Shown: one piece after another, positions 18,237-26,735 of the stretch
How positions within the stretch are numbered: position 1 is the first letter of the stretch
Layout: the number at the start of each line of letters is the position of its first letter
Source: a virus
DNA length: 61,397 bases
Direction: 5' to 3' (one strand)
Virus record (IMG/VR): IMGVR_UViG_3300042566_000075
Coordinates: 1 to 61,397 of that record
Notes under the pieces: model-generated
What the model saw: the letters and a program-made list of their open reading frames with translations, nothing else
Database searches by the model: none
What the model was told of the DNA's origin: nothing
Translations under genes and position numbers: made by a program

Positions 18237-18542
18237 TCAAACAGAAGTCACGGTCTGCCATGCAGACCCATTATAAACACATAACTTACCTAATGTCGTA
18301 TCAAATACCACCCACCCAGCGCTAGGGGTAAGCGCATTTTTTTCAGTGGTAGTTACGTTCTTTGTAGCAAATATCCCACCTACAAACTCATCGGCTGTGT
18401 ATTTTTGCGCGTTGTTCGGTGTGCGTGAGTCCAACTGCGAGAAATAAGTTTCGATTACGCGGATAACCTGCCGTATATATTGCGCATCATATTCCGCTGG
18501 GGGGTTGGGCAGCGGGGCAGCGCGGAACCTGTCGAGTGCCAT
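18237..18542 (-). CDS. Small conserved tail-associated protein
   Basis: A 101-residue protein whose ATG overlaps the TAA of the tail hub gene. The N-terminal half (AEYDAQYIRQVIRVIETYFS) is a predicted helix; the C-terminal half (SAGWVVFDTTLGKLCVYNGS) is the short beta motif common in tail-fibre proteins, where W and N-G-S residues alternate. It may be a minor tail component that links hub and fibre. Confidence 0.6.
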   Translation of the reverse strand: MALDRFRAAPLPNPPAEYDAQYIRQVIRVIETYFSQLDSRTPNNAQKYTADEFVGGIFATKNVTTTEKNALTPSAGWVVFDTTLGKLCVYNGSAWQTVTSV

Positions 18543-20449
18543 TAGCGACGTCCATCAGGGCGAGCATCCAAGCGCGGTGCGCCTAACTGCCACTGTACCC
18601 CAAGTTGATCGGAACTAATTTTTAGCGCCATCTGACGCGCACGTGCGCGAACAAAGACCTGATCTGTATACTGGTTTACCGACGATGTTATTACGCGCTG
18701 GGCATCCGCAGGGTCGATAGAAACCGGAGCACCGGGGAAATTACGTGGACGTACAGTAAGTGTTACTTCAGCAGCCGTAGCGGTAGAAGTCGCAAAGCTA
18801 ATGTCTGGTAGTATACGCCGAGTAAGCATGAACTGATCGCCGTCATCGAGGTCAAAGTCAGACGACTGGATGTAGCTAACCATTGCGATGTCGTCGTCAT
18901 TAATGCCGTTCTCATGGTCATAGAGAGACCCAACCGAAGTACCGCCCGGAGTATTTGCACCTTGTGGGTAGTAGCGTACAGCGGTGTCGAGCCATGCCGT
19001 ACGGTCAATCGTGCCGTAATACCAGATACGCTCCAGATGGTTATAAACCACATAGGCATTATTGTAGTCCGAGTCTGCGGTGGGGTAGAACCACCAGACT
19101 TCGTTCCACTGCTCATTGGTGCCGCATACTACTTGGTCGGACTGGTTGAGGTTGAAGTTATTAAACACGTGGTTACGCAAGGTGCAGGGTAGCGTCTCGA
19201 CGCGACCGGTATAGGCATAGAACTTATCCTGCCCCATCCAGTAGGTAATGTTAGCCGCTGTAGTCACCGCCCGTGACGACATGATGGAGATATTATCCGC
19301 GTACTCCTGCAGACCAAACACGTCGGTCGTACCTAGAAACTGCAGGGTGTACAGGTGGCTGTCTGTCCAGACTAAGATTTCCTGCCGTGTAGGTAGAGCG
19401 CGCACGATGCGTGAACCACGAGAGACACGTAGGAAGCCAGCGGTATTAGTAACTGTAGGGGTCCAGTCACCCGGCGTATCTTGGTCAGCCCAGCGGATCA
19501 ACAACGGGTCAAAATCATCTGGGTCGGTAGACCCGAACGGCACAGCACCAAAGGCAATGATGTGCTTATCCTGCTGGGATACCAGCAACTGCATAATCTT
19601 AACGGGAACCGACGCTGCCGTAAATCCTTTAGCAGTCGCATAAGCTGACAGGCTAATAGCCCGAGTACCCAATGCATTCTGTGGGTCAGTTGTTACGCCG
19701 CGCTCCCACCAGTAACCTTCACCGTTACGGATATTCATCACGAGGTCGTTGTCGAAGTTGTCAAACCACCAGTCGCGCTGCGGCAATACTATCGGTTGGT
19801 CAGCACCTAGACCCCAAGCGTTACGACCCCATGTGCCCACACCCCAACCATAACCGTATACGGTAATTGCGTTACCGGGGTTAATCTCCATCTGCACGAC
19901 AATAGCAGTGCCGCCCCCACCAGTAACAGTAGATGTCGCAGCGGTAGCTACTTCGATAGTGAACGAGAAACCGCTGATAACTGAGGTGATGCGATGGTTG
20001 GCATTAAGTTCCGAAGCGGGGATACCGCCTACGGCCCCCGAAACACCTGAAATCTGCACGTAAGCACCAGCTACAGCATTGGTTGCAGTAACCGTAGTAA
20101 TCGTAACCGTGCGTGAACCATTGGTCGTATATACGCAGTTGTCCGAGTTTGTGGTACTAACTGTCGTACGGATGGGCGTGATATCGTAGAAATAACCCCC
20201 AACCTCAATGTAGACCTTCTCATCGGTACCTACAGCAAGGAAGTCATCTGTGAACGTAGTGACCCAGTTCCACATCTGACGGCAAGTACCAATAAACGTA
20301 CGGGGGGTAGCCTTAACCCACCCGCCTAGCTTCTCAGGGTAACCTGAGCGGAACCTGATCTTGTCGCACTCATACCAGCCGCCCTCGTTGGAGTAGTCGG
20401 TCTGATCGCGGTTTACACCGGGTTTGAACTGGAGCTTGATAAAGGCCAT
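18542..20449 (-). CDS. Tail hub / DNA-stabilisation-like protein (P22 gp10-like role)
   Basis: A 635-residue protein, beta-rich, with ATG 5 nt after GGAG. The N-terminus (FKPGVNRDQTDYSNEGGWYECDKIRFR) and the following WNWVTTFTDDFLAVGTDEKVYI resemble tail proteins of podovirus-like phages that plug the portal and act like P22 gp10. Repeated W/Y/G motifs (EQWNEVWWFYPTADSDYNNAYV; HLERIWYYGTIDRTAW) suggest a propeller-like fold. Position between the ejection proteins and the fibre cassette supports a tail-hub role. Homology to gp10 itself is weak by eye. Confidence 0.55.
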   Translation of the reverse strand: MAFIKLQFKPGVNRDQTDYSNEGGWYECDKIRFRSGYPEKLGGWVKATPRTFIGTCRQMWNWVTTFTDDFLAVGTDEKVYIEVGGYFYDITPIRTTVSTTNSDNCVYTTNGSRTVTITTVTATNAVAGAYVQISGVSGAVGGIPASELNANHRITSVISGFSFTIEVATAATSTVTGGGGTAIVVQMEINPGNAITVYGYGWGVGTWGRNAWGLGADQPIVLPQRDWWFDNFDNDLVMNIRNGEGYWWERGVTTDPQNALGTRAISLSAYATAKGFTAASVPVKIMQLLVSQQDKHIIAFGAVPFGSTDPDDFDPLLIRWADQDTPGDWTPTVTNTAGFLRVSRGSRIVRALPTRQEILVWTDSHLYTLQFLGTTDVFGLQEYADNISIMSSRAVTTAANITYWMGQDKFYAYTGRVETLPCTLRNHVFNNFNLNQSDQVVCGTNEQWNEVWWFYPTADSDYNNAYVVYNHLERIWYYGTIDRTAWLDTAVRYYPQGANTPGGTSVGSLYDHENGINDDDIAMVSYIQSSDFDLDDGDQFMLTRRILPDISFATSTATAAEVTLTVRPRNFPGAPVSIDPADAQRVITSSVNQYTDQVFVRARARQMALKISSDQLGVQWQLGAPRLDARPDGRR

Positions 20450-20459
20450 GAGCGCTCCG

Positions 20460-21134
20460 CTATACGAGATATGTTATAGTTAATGAACCGCCGGGAGGGA
20501 CGTTTATTGTGTATGTAGTTCCGGGGATTACGGTTATATTGGTATACGTTGTGGTAGCGGGGGCGACCGCTGTACGGTAGGGTACGCTGCCTGTAAGTGT
20601 ACCCCCAGCAAAACTTAAACTGAAAGCACTTGCGCTACTGCCGTTATTCCCAAGTACCCGGTAAGTAGCAACAACGTACCAACCGAAATCACCCCCAGAC
20701 GTAAGCTGAGAATACAAAATATTCCCCGACGAAGGGTGACTACCACGTTGCACTTTTATAGCCGTGTTACCTACAATCCAGAATGCTGGCCCGTAAGTTA
20801 TGCTACTATACCTATCGGCGGAGTCCACAAAATACTGCGGGCTTGGAAGCGATATATAGTTAGTTCCTACGTTACCCGAGATAATAGACTCAATATTATT
20901 TGCTGCTGCATCGAGCGTGCCCCACTGCGCATAAGGTGCCGTAGGTTGTGGAACTCCCGCAAAAGAAGCGTAAGCGTATCCCGTTTCACCGAACGTCTCG
21001 GAGTCAGCTGTAGCAGCGCCTCCATACCCAGATGCAACCTCTATACGCGAAGTAGGCGAGACCCACGACGTGGTAGAAGTGAACGTCTCACTAACGGATT
21101 TACGCGCTCCGGCACCTTTTGTAGCCGCAAACAC
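20460..21134 (-). CDS. Tail fibre / receptor-binding-like protein
   Basis: A 224-residue, Ser/Thr/Gly/Ala-rich beta protein. It starts at GTG, overlapping the upstream TAG stop, with no strong ribosome site, so translation is probably coupled. The N-terminal TFTSTTSWVSPTSRIEV pattern matches the opening strand of the glycine-rich domain found in phage fibres (compare the protein at 24832-25677), but the Gly arrays are missing. It ends PPGGSLTITYLV. It is likely a distal fibre or base-plate decoration; the receptor is unknown. Confidence 0.5.
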   Translation of the reverse strand: MFAATKGAGARKSVSETFTSTTSWVSPTSRIEVASGYGGAATADSETFGETGYAYASFAGVPQPTAPYAQWGTLDAAANNIESIISGNVGTNYISLPSPQYFVDSADRYSSITYGPAFWIVGNTAIKVQRGSHPSSGNILYSQLTSGGDFGWYVVATYRVLGNNGSSASAFSLSFAGGTLTGSVPYRTAVAPATTTYTNITVIPGTTYTINVPPGGSLTITYLV

Positions 21135-21910
21135 TAGAAGTTCTGCCCGAAGATAGCTCCGTAGGTGTTGGTGCCGTCTTGAATAAAAGTGAAAATGTCA
21201 ATCTTATTGTTAGTACTTGTAGGTGTCGGAGTTAGGTTTGAACTCCACTTAAGCGTCGATCCGCCCGCCCATGTCAGAGTGTGAGTGCCGCCATACTGCA
21301 CCATGATGACAAACGACTTACCCGCAACTGAGGCAGGTAATGTGATGGTGGTATTAGCATTAGTCGTGAAGCGCTGCACGGTGCCATTAGCTAGTGAAAC
21401 AGTGAACGAAGAACCCGCCGCAGGCGCAAACAGCGTCTCGACGTAGTTAGTCACCGTAGGGTTAGTCAGCGCTTGATCGACGATGGGCGAAGCAACAGTA
21501 AGGGACGTCAGGTGAGTAGTCGTGGCTACTACGTTTGTGCCGTCGTTGTAGACCCACAGTGTCTTACCCGCTGGAACTGCGATACCTGTGCCGGTAGCAT
21601 TCTTAATTGTAATTGCATCAGCACAGTCGTTCTGTACGATGTAGACCTTTTCGATAGCAGGCACGATGAGGTTGCGAGCGCCACCAGTGGTCCCTGTGCA
21701 GCGTAGGCGCACGTTGCGCGCCGTCTGCGAAGCATTTGTATTAGTTAGCGCCAGCGTTACGTTACCACTGGAGAAGGTCACATCAGCAGAGCCAACGATA
21801 GCTTCCTCGATAGCCACACCAAGGTTGTCGTTCGTGACGTTACCCCACGTGGTATTGTTCTCACCTGTGGCCATTAGCTGAATTTTAAGATTGCTATAGG
21901 TACTTGGCAT
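21134..21910 (-). CDS. Tail fibre protein
   Basis: A 258-residue protein with ATG 6 nt after AAGGA. The N-terminus STYSNLKIQLMATGENNTTWG is the conserved base seen in many fibre proteins of uncultured podovirus-like phages. The remainder is beta-rich (LPASVAGKSFVIMVQYGG; IDIFTFIQDGTNTYGAIFGQN). The C-terminal block is shared in style with the fibre at 25682-26254 (NRIQLFTFVTDNGGTVWLG). It probably forms a trimeric fibre segment. Confidence 0.7.
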   Translation of the reverse strand: MPSTYSNLKIQLMATGENNTTWGNVTNDNLGVAIEEAIVGSADVTFSSGNVTLALTNTNASQTARNVRLRCTGTTGGARNLIVPAIEKVYIVQNDCADAITIKNATGTGIAVPAGKTLWVYNDGTNVVATTTHLTSLTVASPIVDQALTNPTVTNYVETLFAPAAGSSFTVSLANGTVQRFTTNANTTITLPASVAGKSFVIMVQYGGTHTLTWAGGSTLKWSSNLTPTPTSTNNKIDIFTFIQDGTNTYGAIFGQNF

Positions 21911-21919
21911 GTTCAGTCC

Positions 21920-22558
21920 TTACGTGGGGATTTGCACCCAATTCGGTGTTTGGTTATCATTGATAATGCTCCACACTAAAGTGCTTTTAACTCGTGCTGC
22001 GGCTTGTACACCAACAACGTCTACATTACAAATACCCCCTGCAATAGGGGTTCCTACCTGACCGGTAGCGGTAACGCCCGACACAAATACGCGTTTAAAC
22101 ACCCCAGTGGAAACCGAGTTGAGTAGAGCGGAAGCTTGTAGGCCAGTTACGCTGGTAAGTACGCTACTCGAAACAATCACCGAACCTACCGCACCTGACG
22201 CAACCACACCAGAAACCGGCACAGGCTTATTTACCGCTACATTAGCGGTACCTATAACACCTTCAGCAGATACTGAGGTAAGTGCAGTGGAAGCTAGCGC
22301 CCTTATGGACACAGAACCAACAAGACCTTCTGCCGATACAGAAGATGCCACGGCGCTGTTATCGGCTACAACTGATACGGTACCGATAAGACCAGTACCA
22401 ACGTCGTCGTTAGGGTCTACTGATATACCGCCGTCAGCAGCTACGCCTACACCATCGTCGATTACATTAAGCTCAAATCCGACTAACGTAACGACTACCG
22501 ACTGCTTACCTGCAGCATCGGAAAAAGCCGTAGTGGCGAAAGGAGAGAAACCGAACAT
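21920..22558 (-). CDS. Repeat-rich virion protein (G-V-x-A-x-G-x-V-G repeats)
   Basis: A 212-residue protein with ATG 7 nt after GGAGG. It contains several degenerate copies of a V-S-G-V-x-A-x-G-x-V-G-x-V unit (SVSAEGLVGSVSI; SVSAEGVIGTANVAV; GVVASGAVGSVIV; GVTATGQVGTPI), each likely a beta hairpin, and ends in NDNQTPNWVQIPT. The N-terminal FGFSPFATTAFSDA is seen in structural proteins of aquatic phages. A tail or fibre accessory function is probable. Confidence 0.6.
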   Translation of the reverse strand: MFGFSPFATTAFSDAAGKQSVVVTLVGFELNVIDDGVGVAADGGISVDPNDDVGTGLIGTVSVVADNSAVASSVSAEGLVGSVSIRALASTALTSVSAEGVIGTANVAVNKPVPVSGVVASGAVGSVIVSSSVLTSVTGLQASALLNSVSTGVFKRVFVSGVTATGQVGTPIAGGICNVDVVGVQAAARVKSTLVWSIINDNQTPNWVQIPT

Positions 22559-22602
22559 TATTTAGCCTCCCTCCTTCCTATAGTTAAGGGTTTAGGTTAG
22601 TC

Positions 22603-22782
22603 TTAGTTGCCTAGGTATTGCGAAGCAGCGGCAGCGACAGTAGCGATGGTGGCGAGGATACCAGCCAACTTAACTTTCCAACCCATCTTTGGCTTTTCGC
22701 CGTCCATAGGAAGTATCTTACCTGCGGCTTTCTTGAGGATCGCCTTTTCAACTTCTTTCTTCAGTGTGCTCTTAAAATCCAT
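22603..22782 (-). CDS. Candidate holin (single membrane segment)
   Basis: A 59-residue protein. I start it at the ATG 7 nt after AAGGAG (22782), shorter than the longest open frame. The N-terminal half is basic and amphipathic (STLKKEVEKAILKKAAGKIL); the C-terminal half has one hydrophobic segment (VKLAGILATIATVAAAASQYL). It is immediately downstream of the endolysin gene. Small size, one membrane helix and location make a holin or pinholin plausible, but other membrane genes in this cassette are equally good candidates. Confidence 0.55.
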   Translation of the reverse strand: MDFKSTLKKEVEKAILKKAAGKILPMDGEKPKMGWKVKLAGILATIATVAAAASQYLGN

Positions 22783-22793
22783 CGTCGTTCTCC

Positions 22794-23408
22794 TTAGAGC
22801 CAAGTAGCGTACTTCTTAGTCTTCAGTTTGCGGTCGTCGAGGCCATGTGTACCACCATTAATACGCTTTGTCAGCGCAAGAATTGCAGCGTCATTGATGC
22901 CTTGGTCGCAGATGGACCACAGCTTGTTTGCGTCAAAGAACCACAGGGCGCTTTCAAAGCCGAGTTCGGTAGCCACAAGGTCTGGATTGTCTAGCACCTC
23001 TTGTTCGCGGCCAATGTACCGACCGAATGCGCGGTAGTTGTTCTTGCCCGTGAGTTGGAGGGGGCCTCGTCCTTTGTACAGCCACCCTTCGCCTGACGCT
23101 TCGTCGCCGTTGCCCATGCGGTTGGCATAGACACGGTTAGCAATCTTTGCCGGCTTGCGCTCGTAAGCGCGCGCCAGTGCGTCGGTCGGGAAGTACTTGC
23201 GGAAGATGCTGCGTAGACCTTTCGCGCCGTAGTTCAGGTTCTCGCTGAACGCTTTGAAGTTGCCCGACTCATGCGCCGTTTGAGCAAAAAAATGTGCAGC
23301 CCGATCAGGTGATAGTTTATAAAAAGCCGCAGCCGCCTTAAATGTACCCGGACCAAATGCGCCATCTGCGGTCACTCCGATTTTCTTTTGAAGATTTACA
23401 AGGCTCAT
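22794..23408 (-). CDS. Endolysin, GH19 chitinase-like with short peptidoglycan-binding N-terminus
   Basis: A 204-residue protein that should cleave the glycan strands of the cell wall at lysis. I use the ATG at 23408, which overlaps the upstream TGA (ATGA). Residues 4-30 (VNLQKKIGVTADGAFGPGTF) match a short PG_binding_1-like repeat. The catalytic domain shows the GH19 signatures AHESGNF (candidate catalytic Glu47), FSENLNY and KGRGPLQLTGKNNY (about 112-125). No signal peptide is seen, so it needs a holin. It lies in a cassette with three membrane or lipoprotein genes. Confidence 0.9.
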   Translation of the reverse strand: MSLVNLQKKIGVTADGAFGPGTFKAAAAFYKLSPDRAAHFFAQTAHESGNFKAFSENLNYGAKGLRSIFRKYFPTDALARAYERKPAKIANRVYANRMGNGDEASGEGWLYKGRGPLQLTGKNNYRAFGRYIGREQEVLDNPDLVATELGFESALWFFDANKLWSICDQGINDAAILALTKRINGGTHGLDDRKLKTKKYATWL

Positions 23409-23896
23409 TGTCCGGCACTCCGCCAATCAGGAAAGTCGTTTTCGTCAACCACGCCGTCGCCGTTGGCATCATAGCGCAGATCGTTGCGGTACTTCTCCCA
23501 AGGCTCCATGTCGTCATCATCGTCATCTTCAGGCTCGTCGATGAAGACCGTGCCTTGAGGGTCGCTATATGGCTTGGGTGCTTCTGGTTCTGGCGCAGGC
23601 GTGTCCAGTTCAAGCGGCGCTTCTGGCTCAGGCTCTTTGTCCCGCGCATTGGCGTTGAGGCTCAGGCCACCAAGTAACCCTACAAACGCACCGATGATGG
23701 TCTGGAAGGCGGGGTTGACCATCTCAAGGATGGCGGTGCTTTCTATAACGTCATTAGGCATAAACAGGCCAACGGCTAGTGTCAGCACAACGACAAGGAT
23801 AACTGCCGCCAGCGTGACGATTGCCACACGCACGACAAACTCAACGGTGTCGTTAACGCCTTCACCCTTGCTCTCAAAACTATTTAGGAAGCTCAT
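23405..23896 (-). CDS. Membrane protein with dockerin/EF-hand-like calcium loop (lysis cassette)
   Basis: A 163-residue protein; ATG 6 nt after AAGGAG. Two hydrophobic segments, about 20-46 (VVRVAIVTLAAVILVVVLTL) and about 62-80 (FQTIIGAFVGLLGGLSL), are followed by a long Pro/Glu/Asp-rich region and a C-terminal DANGDGVVDEND (about 143-154). That matches the 12-residue EF-hand loop with Asp at 1, 5, 9 and 12 and Asn at 3. The stop overlaps the endolysin start. A holin-like role with calcium-responsive tail is possible but unproven. Confidence 0.65.
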   Translation of the reverse strand: MSFLNSFESKGEGVNDTVEFVVRVAIVTLAAVILVVVLTLAVGLFMPNDVIESTAILEMVNPAFQTIIGAFVGLLGGLSLNANARDKEPEPEAPLELDTPAPEPEAPKPYSDPQGTVFIDEPEDDDDDDMEPWEKYRNDLRYDANGDGVVDENDFPDWRSAGQ

Positions 23897-24173
23897 CTTC
23901 TTCTCCTTCAATCTTCTCTGGGGGCTTCGACGTCATTGAGCCGTTGCCCTGACCCGCCATCAATCCTGCCAACGCCCCGACGATGAACGTCGCTATCGGG
24001 TTAATCAGCTTAAAAAACTCAGCGTCATTCGGGGACTGCCCCTCCATCGGCTGCGACACAAACACCAGCGAGTATAACACTGTAGCCACAATAAACGTCA
24101 GTGTTAGCGACAGGACAATGCCGACGATGAACCGCAGCATTTCCTCTGGCGACCATTCACTTCTCGGCTTCAT
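23880..24173 (-). CDS. Two-helix membrane protein, holin candidate
   Basis: A 97-residue protein starting at ATG 24173, which lies inside the end of the upstream lipoprotein gene. Hydrophobic segments at about 14-40 (FIVGIVLSLTLTFIVATVLY) and about 57-78 (INPIATFIVGALAGLMAG) bracket a short polar loop, and the tail is acidic. It resembles the N-terminal half of its downstream neighbour (similar NPIATFIVGALAGL and NPAFQTIIGAFVGL), so the two may be paralogues. A two-membrane-segment layout fits class II holins. Confidence 0.6.
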   Translation of the reverse strand: MKPRSEWSPEEMLRFIVGIVLSLTLTFIVATVLYSLVFVSQPMEGQSPNDAEFFKLINPIATFIVGALAGLMAGQGNGSMTSKPPEKIEGEEDELPK

Positions 24174-24357
24174 GCTCTTTCTCTTCACCCGTATCAATTA
24201 GCCATTCGGTGCAATAGCCCATAGCGATGCACTTGGGCTTCTTGCAGATTTCCTCCTGCCAGTTTTCTGGGTCTTGGCAGTCATAGCGATAGCGGTCTTC
24301 GCAGCCCATGAGGGCCAGCAAAGCTAGAAACAGTGCATATGGTTTGACGTTAACCAC
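24157..24357 (-). CDS. Small Cys-rich lipoprotein, spanin-like
   Basis: A 66-residue protein starting at GTG 24357, just after AAGGA at 7 nt; the longer open frame upstream overlaps another gene and is not used. Residues 5-19 are a basic-then-hydrophobic signal (VKPYALFLALLALMGC) ending in a lipobox-like L-M-G-C with Cys19. The mature part is rich in Cys, Asp and Trp (YDCQDPENWQEEICKKP). Location beside the endolysin suggests an outer-membrane spanin or other surface lipoprotein. Confidence 0.65.
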   Translation of the reverse strand: MVNVKPYALFLALLALMGCEDRYRYDCQDPENWQEEICKKPKCIAMGYCTEWLIDTGEEKEHEAEK

Positions 24358-24367
24358 GTTAGTTTCC

Positions 24368-24832
24368 TTATACGCGGCTAGGGACGACAGGCCAAACAAT
24401 GTTGAATGGGTCACTTTGAGTTGTGATGTCGCGCAGTTCTTGGCGGTATATGGCCCAAGTTGCGGCGTCTGCCGAAGCGTCAGGAAGCTGTGTCCAATCA
24501 CAGGTCGATAAACGGCGGTTGCGATCTCCACGAATAAACGCCCACTGCGCTTGTGTACGGGCAGCAAGTTCGCTTTCAGTGAGTTCTACAATCTCATAGG
24601 TCTGGCGGTAGATACCGTCCTCACCCTTCCGAGGAGCAACTTCAACCACCTTCTGCGTTGGCTCACATTCAGGCTGCGATGCAAAGTCGTAACAGCCAAA
24701 ACCAAAACTCTCAACAGCCTCAGTCGTAAGCGGGTTAGGAAAAGATACTGTTGGAAACAGCATCCGAAAATTGTCTGCGAGAACTGGATAGCCATAAGCC
24801 ACGCCGTTTTCGTCAATCTGAATTACGTTCAT
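24368..24832 (-). CDS. Tail-fibre assembly chaperone (Phage_tail_APC-like), copy 1
   Basis: A 154-residue protein whose start overlaps the stop of the glycine-rich fibre (TAATG). The C-terminal region RNRRLSTCDWTQLPDASAD, YRQELRDIT and FNIVWPVVP is the conserved signature of phage tail assembly chaperones. It likely helps fold or trimerise the adjacent fibre. A second copy at 26256-26735 follows another fibre, so each may be dedicated to its partner. Confidence 0.8.
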   Translation of the reverse strand: MNVIQIDENGVAYGYPVLADNFRMLFPTVSFPNPLTTEAVESFGFGCYDFASQPECEPTQKVVEVAPRKGEDGIYRQTYEIVELTESELAARTQAQWAFIRGDRNRRLSTCDWTQLPDASADAATWAIYRQELRDITTQSDPFNIVWPVVPSRV

Positions 24833-25677
24833 TATAAGTTTCCTGTGTTAGTTGACGGGAAAGCGCGTCCTGCGCCCCAAATAATGCGGACTGCGCCACC
24901 AGCGCCGTTGCCGCCGACGCTGGGGGAAAAATCGCCAGTCTCGTAGTTATAGTAGTAGCCCCAGCCACCTCCGCCTCCGCCATAATTTCCACCGCTTTGG
25001 CCAGAGTAATAACCACCAGCAGTCCCCGCATTCCCACCGGAACCACCACCGCCCCCTGCGCTAAGGGTATCCCCACCCGCCCCTGATGCGCCTTGACCGA
25101 GTATACCAACACCGCCGCCGCCACCGCCGCCTGCCTGAAGGTAATCGGGGTATGCATATATATTGGAGCCAACCGCACCGCCGCCGCCGCCGCCGCCAGC
25201 CCCGGAACTCCCTACATTACTAGTCCCCCCCGCTCCTCCAGCGCCAGTATAGCCTCCCGCTCCCCCACCGCCGCGACTATCACTTGTAGCGCTATTACCG
25301 CCGTTGCCGCCGCCATCTCCAACATATGTACCTCCCACTCCCCCCGGAGTCCCATTACCGCCGCTTACCGTCCCTGTGTTAATGAAAGAACTAGTGCCGC
25401 CGAGGGAGCCCGTTGACTCATAGCCGTAAGCACCCCCAGCACCAACTTGCACTGTGTAGGATGTGCCGGGAGTTACCGTAATATTATTTTTCCAACCAAG
25501 GCCGCCGCCTGCTCCGCCCGATCCACCTGTTCCGCCGCCCACGCAAACAACACAAACGCTTGTTACTCCCGCAGGAGCTACCCACGAGAAAGTCCCAGCT
25601 GTGGTGTAAGCCTGTTGTCCCGGAGGTGGCCCACTTGCGCCGCCAACCATCAGCAATGCGCGAGATACGCTATCCAT
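24832..25677 (-). CDS. Glycine-rich tail fibre / adhesin
   Basis: A 281-residue protein. I use ATG 25677, 4 nt after the upstream stop. The AYTTAGTFSWVAPAGVTSV strand opens a glycine-rich domain. From about residue 60 it has dense runs of Gly (GGGGGGAVG, GGGGGGGVG, GGGGGW) between short polar segments, typical of polyglycine-II-sandwich adhesins at the tips of phage fibres. The tip loops are hypervariable in such proteins and determine the host receptor. It is followed by a dedicated chaperone. Confidence 0.75.
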   Translation of the reverse strand: MDSVSRALLMVGGASGPPPGQQAYTTAGTFSWVAPAGVTSVCVVCVGGGTGGSGGAGGGLGWKNNITVTPGTSYTVQVGAGGAYGYESTGSLGGTSSFINTGTVSGGNGTPGGVGGTYVGDGGGNGGNSATSDSRGGGGAGGYTGAGGAGGTSNVGSSGAGGGGGGGAVGSNIYAYPDYLQAGGGGGGGVGILGQGASGAGGDTLSAGGGGGSGGNAGTAGGYYSGQSGGNYGGGGGGWGYYYNYETGDFSPSVGGNGAGGAVRIIWGAGRAFPSTNTGNL

Positions 25678-25681
25678 CGCC

Positions 25682-26254
25682 TTACGCCGTGTAGTTCGTC
25701 TGAGATGCACCGAGCCAGACAGTGCCGCCGTTGTCAGTGACAAAAGTGAACAACTGAATGCGGTTAGTAGTGAGCGAGGGGGCAGTTCCCCCGGGCCAAC
25801 GCACGGCTGCAGGCCATGTTACAGTGCCGCTAGTCTGCGTTAGTTCGAGCGTGAAAGCAAAAGCACGGCTGGCTGGTACGTTGCTAAACGTGAACGTGCT
25901 GTTCGCGCTGATGGTCTTAGTAAAGAAGTTACCCAAGGAACAGTTAATATCAAGCGCTGCGACTGCGACTATGTTCTGCGATATGTTGCCGGATACGTCA
26001 AATTTAGTAGCGGGTGAACCTGTGCCTACCCCGACGTTAGTCCCGCTGTCGTACACCACAGACGCAGAGACCGCAGATGTACCATTACCCTTAACTAGAT
26101 AACCTGAAGTAAGCGTAGTCGCACCTGTGCCGCCGCTGGTAACAGGTGTTACATTACCGCCAACCCATACCGTGCCGTCCCATATCCATGATCCGCCATT
26201 GGCACTGTATACTTGGCCTATCGTGGGACTAGTAGGGAAATCAAGTGCTGCCAT
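25682..26254 (-). CDS. Tail fibre protein
   Basis: A 190-residue beta-rich protein. The N-terminal LDFPTSPTIGQVYSANGGSWIW followed by DGTVWVGG is a standard fibre attachment segment. Then comes a G-G-T-G-A-T-T-L linker and a C-terminal beta domain (NRIQLFTFVTDNGGTVWLGAS) shared with the fibre at 21134. It sits just upstream of the glycine-rich fibre and shares its transcript. Confidence 0.75.
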   Translation of the reverse strand: MAALDFPTSPTIGQVYSANGGSWIWDGTVWVGGNVTPVTSGGTGATTLTSGYLVKGNGTSAVSASVVYDSGTNVGVGTGSPATKFDVSGNISQNIVAVAALDINCSLGNFFTKTISANSTFTFSNVPASRAFAFTLELTQTSGTVTWPAAVRWPGGTAPSLTTNRIQLFTFVTDNGGTVWLGASQTNYTA

Positions 26255-26255
26255 C

Positions 26256-26735
26256 TTACTCTCCGATAAGTGGCAACGCAGGCCACTGGATGCTGAAAGG
26301 ATCAGCCTGCTTTGTTATATCACGCAAAGTTTTACGGTAAACGAGTTGTTCTAGACTGATAGCCGCACCTACTTCTGAGGCTTTCGTAACCCACCAATCC
26401 GTGCTGGATAACAGTTTGTTACGTTCCGCACGAACAACGGCCCACTGAGTTTCAGCCTTTTCAGCAGCATCTTCTGGGTCGAGTTCTGACACGATGTAGT
26501 TCTGCGTCCACACGCCATTGATTAACAGTGCAGGGGCATGCTCGCGGGTCTGCGTCGCAGGGTCGTAATATGGAGGCGTAACCAGCTTAAGCTGATGCAC
26601 GCCAAACTGTTCAAGCTGCTCAGGCGTCAGATTAGCTACGCGGCAGTAATTGTCTTCATCCCAACGAGTTGGCTCAACATCATGGATGTGCCGGACGAAC
26701 GTGTCGCCATCAGCCTGAACATAAAACAGGTTCAT
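26256..26735 (-). CDS. Tail-fibre assembly chaperone (Phage_tail_APC-like), copy 2
   Basis: A 159-residue protein; the ATG overlaps the TGA of the upstream gene. The C-terminus RAERNKLLSSTDWWVTKA, YRKTLRDITKQADP and FSIQWPALP shows the same signature as the chaperone at 24368. The N-terminal half (NLFYVQADGDTFVRHIHDVE) differs, consistent with a different fibre partner. Confidence 0.8.
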   Translation of the reverse strand: MNLFYVQADGDTFVRHIHDVEPTRWDEDNYCRVANLTPEQLEQFGVHQLKLVTPPYYDPATQTREHAPALLINGVWTQNYIVSELDPEDAAEKAETQWAVVRAERNKLLSSTDWWVTKASEVGAAISLEQLVYRKTLRDITKQADPFSIQWPALPLIGE

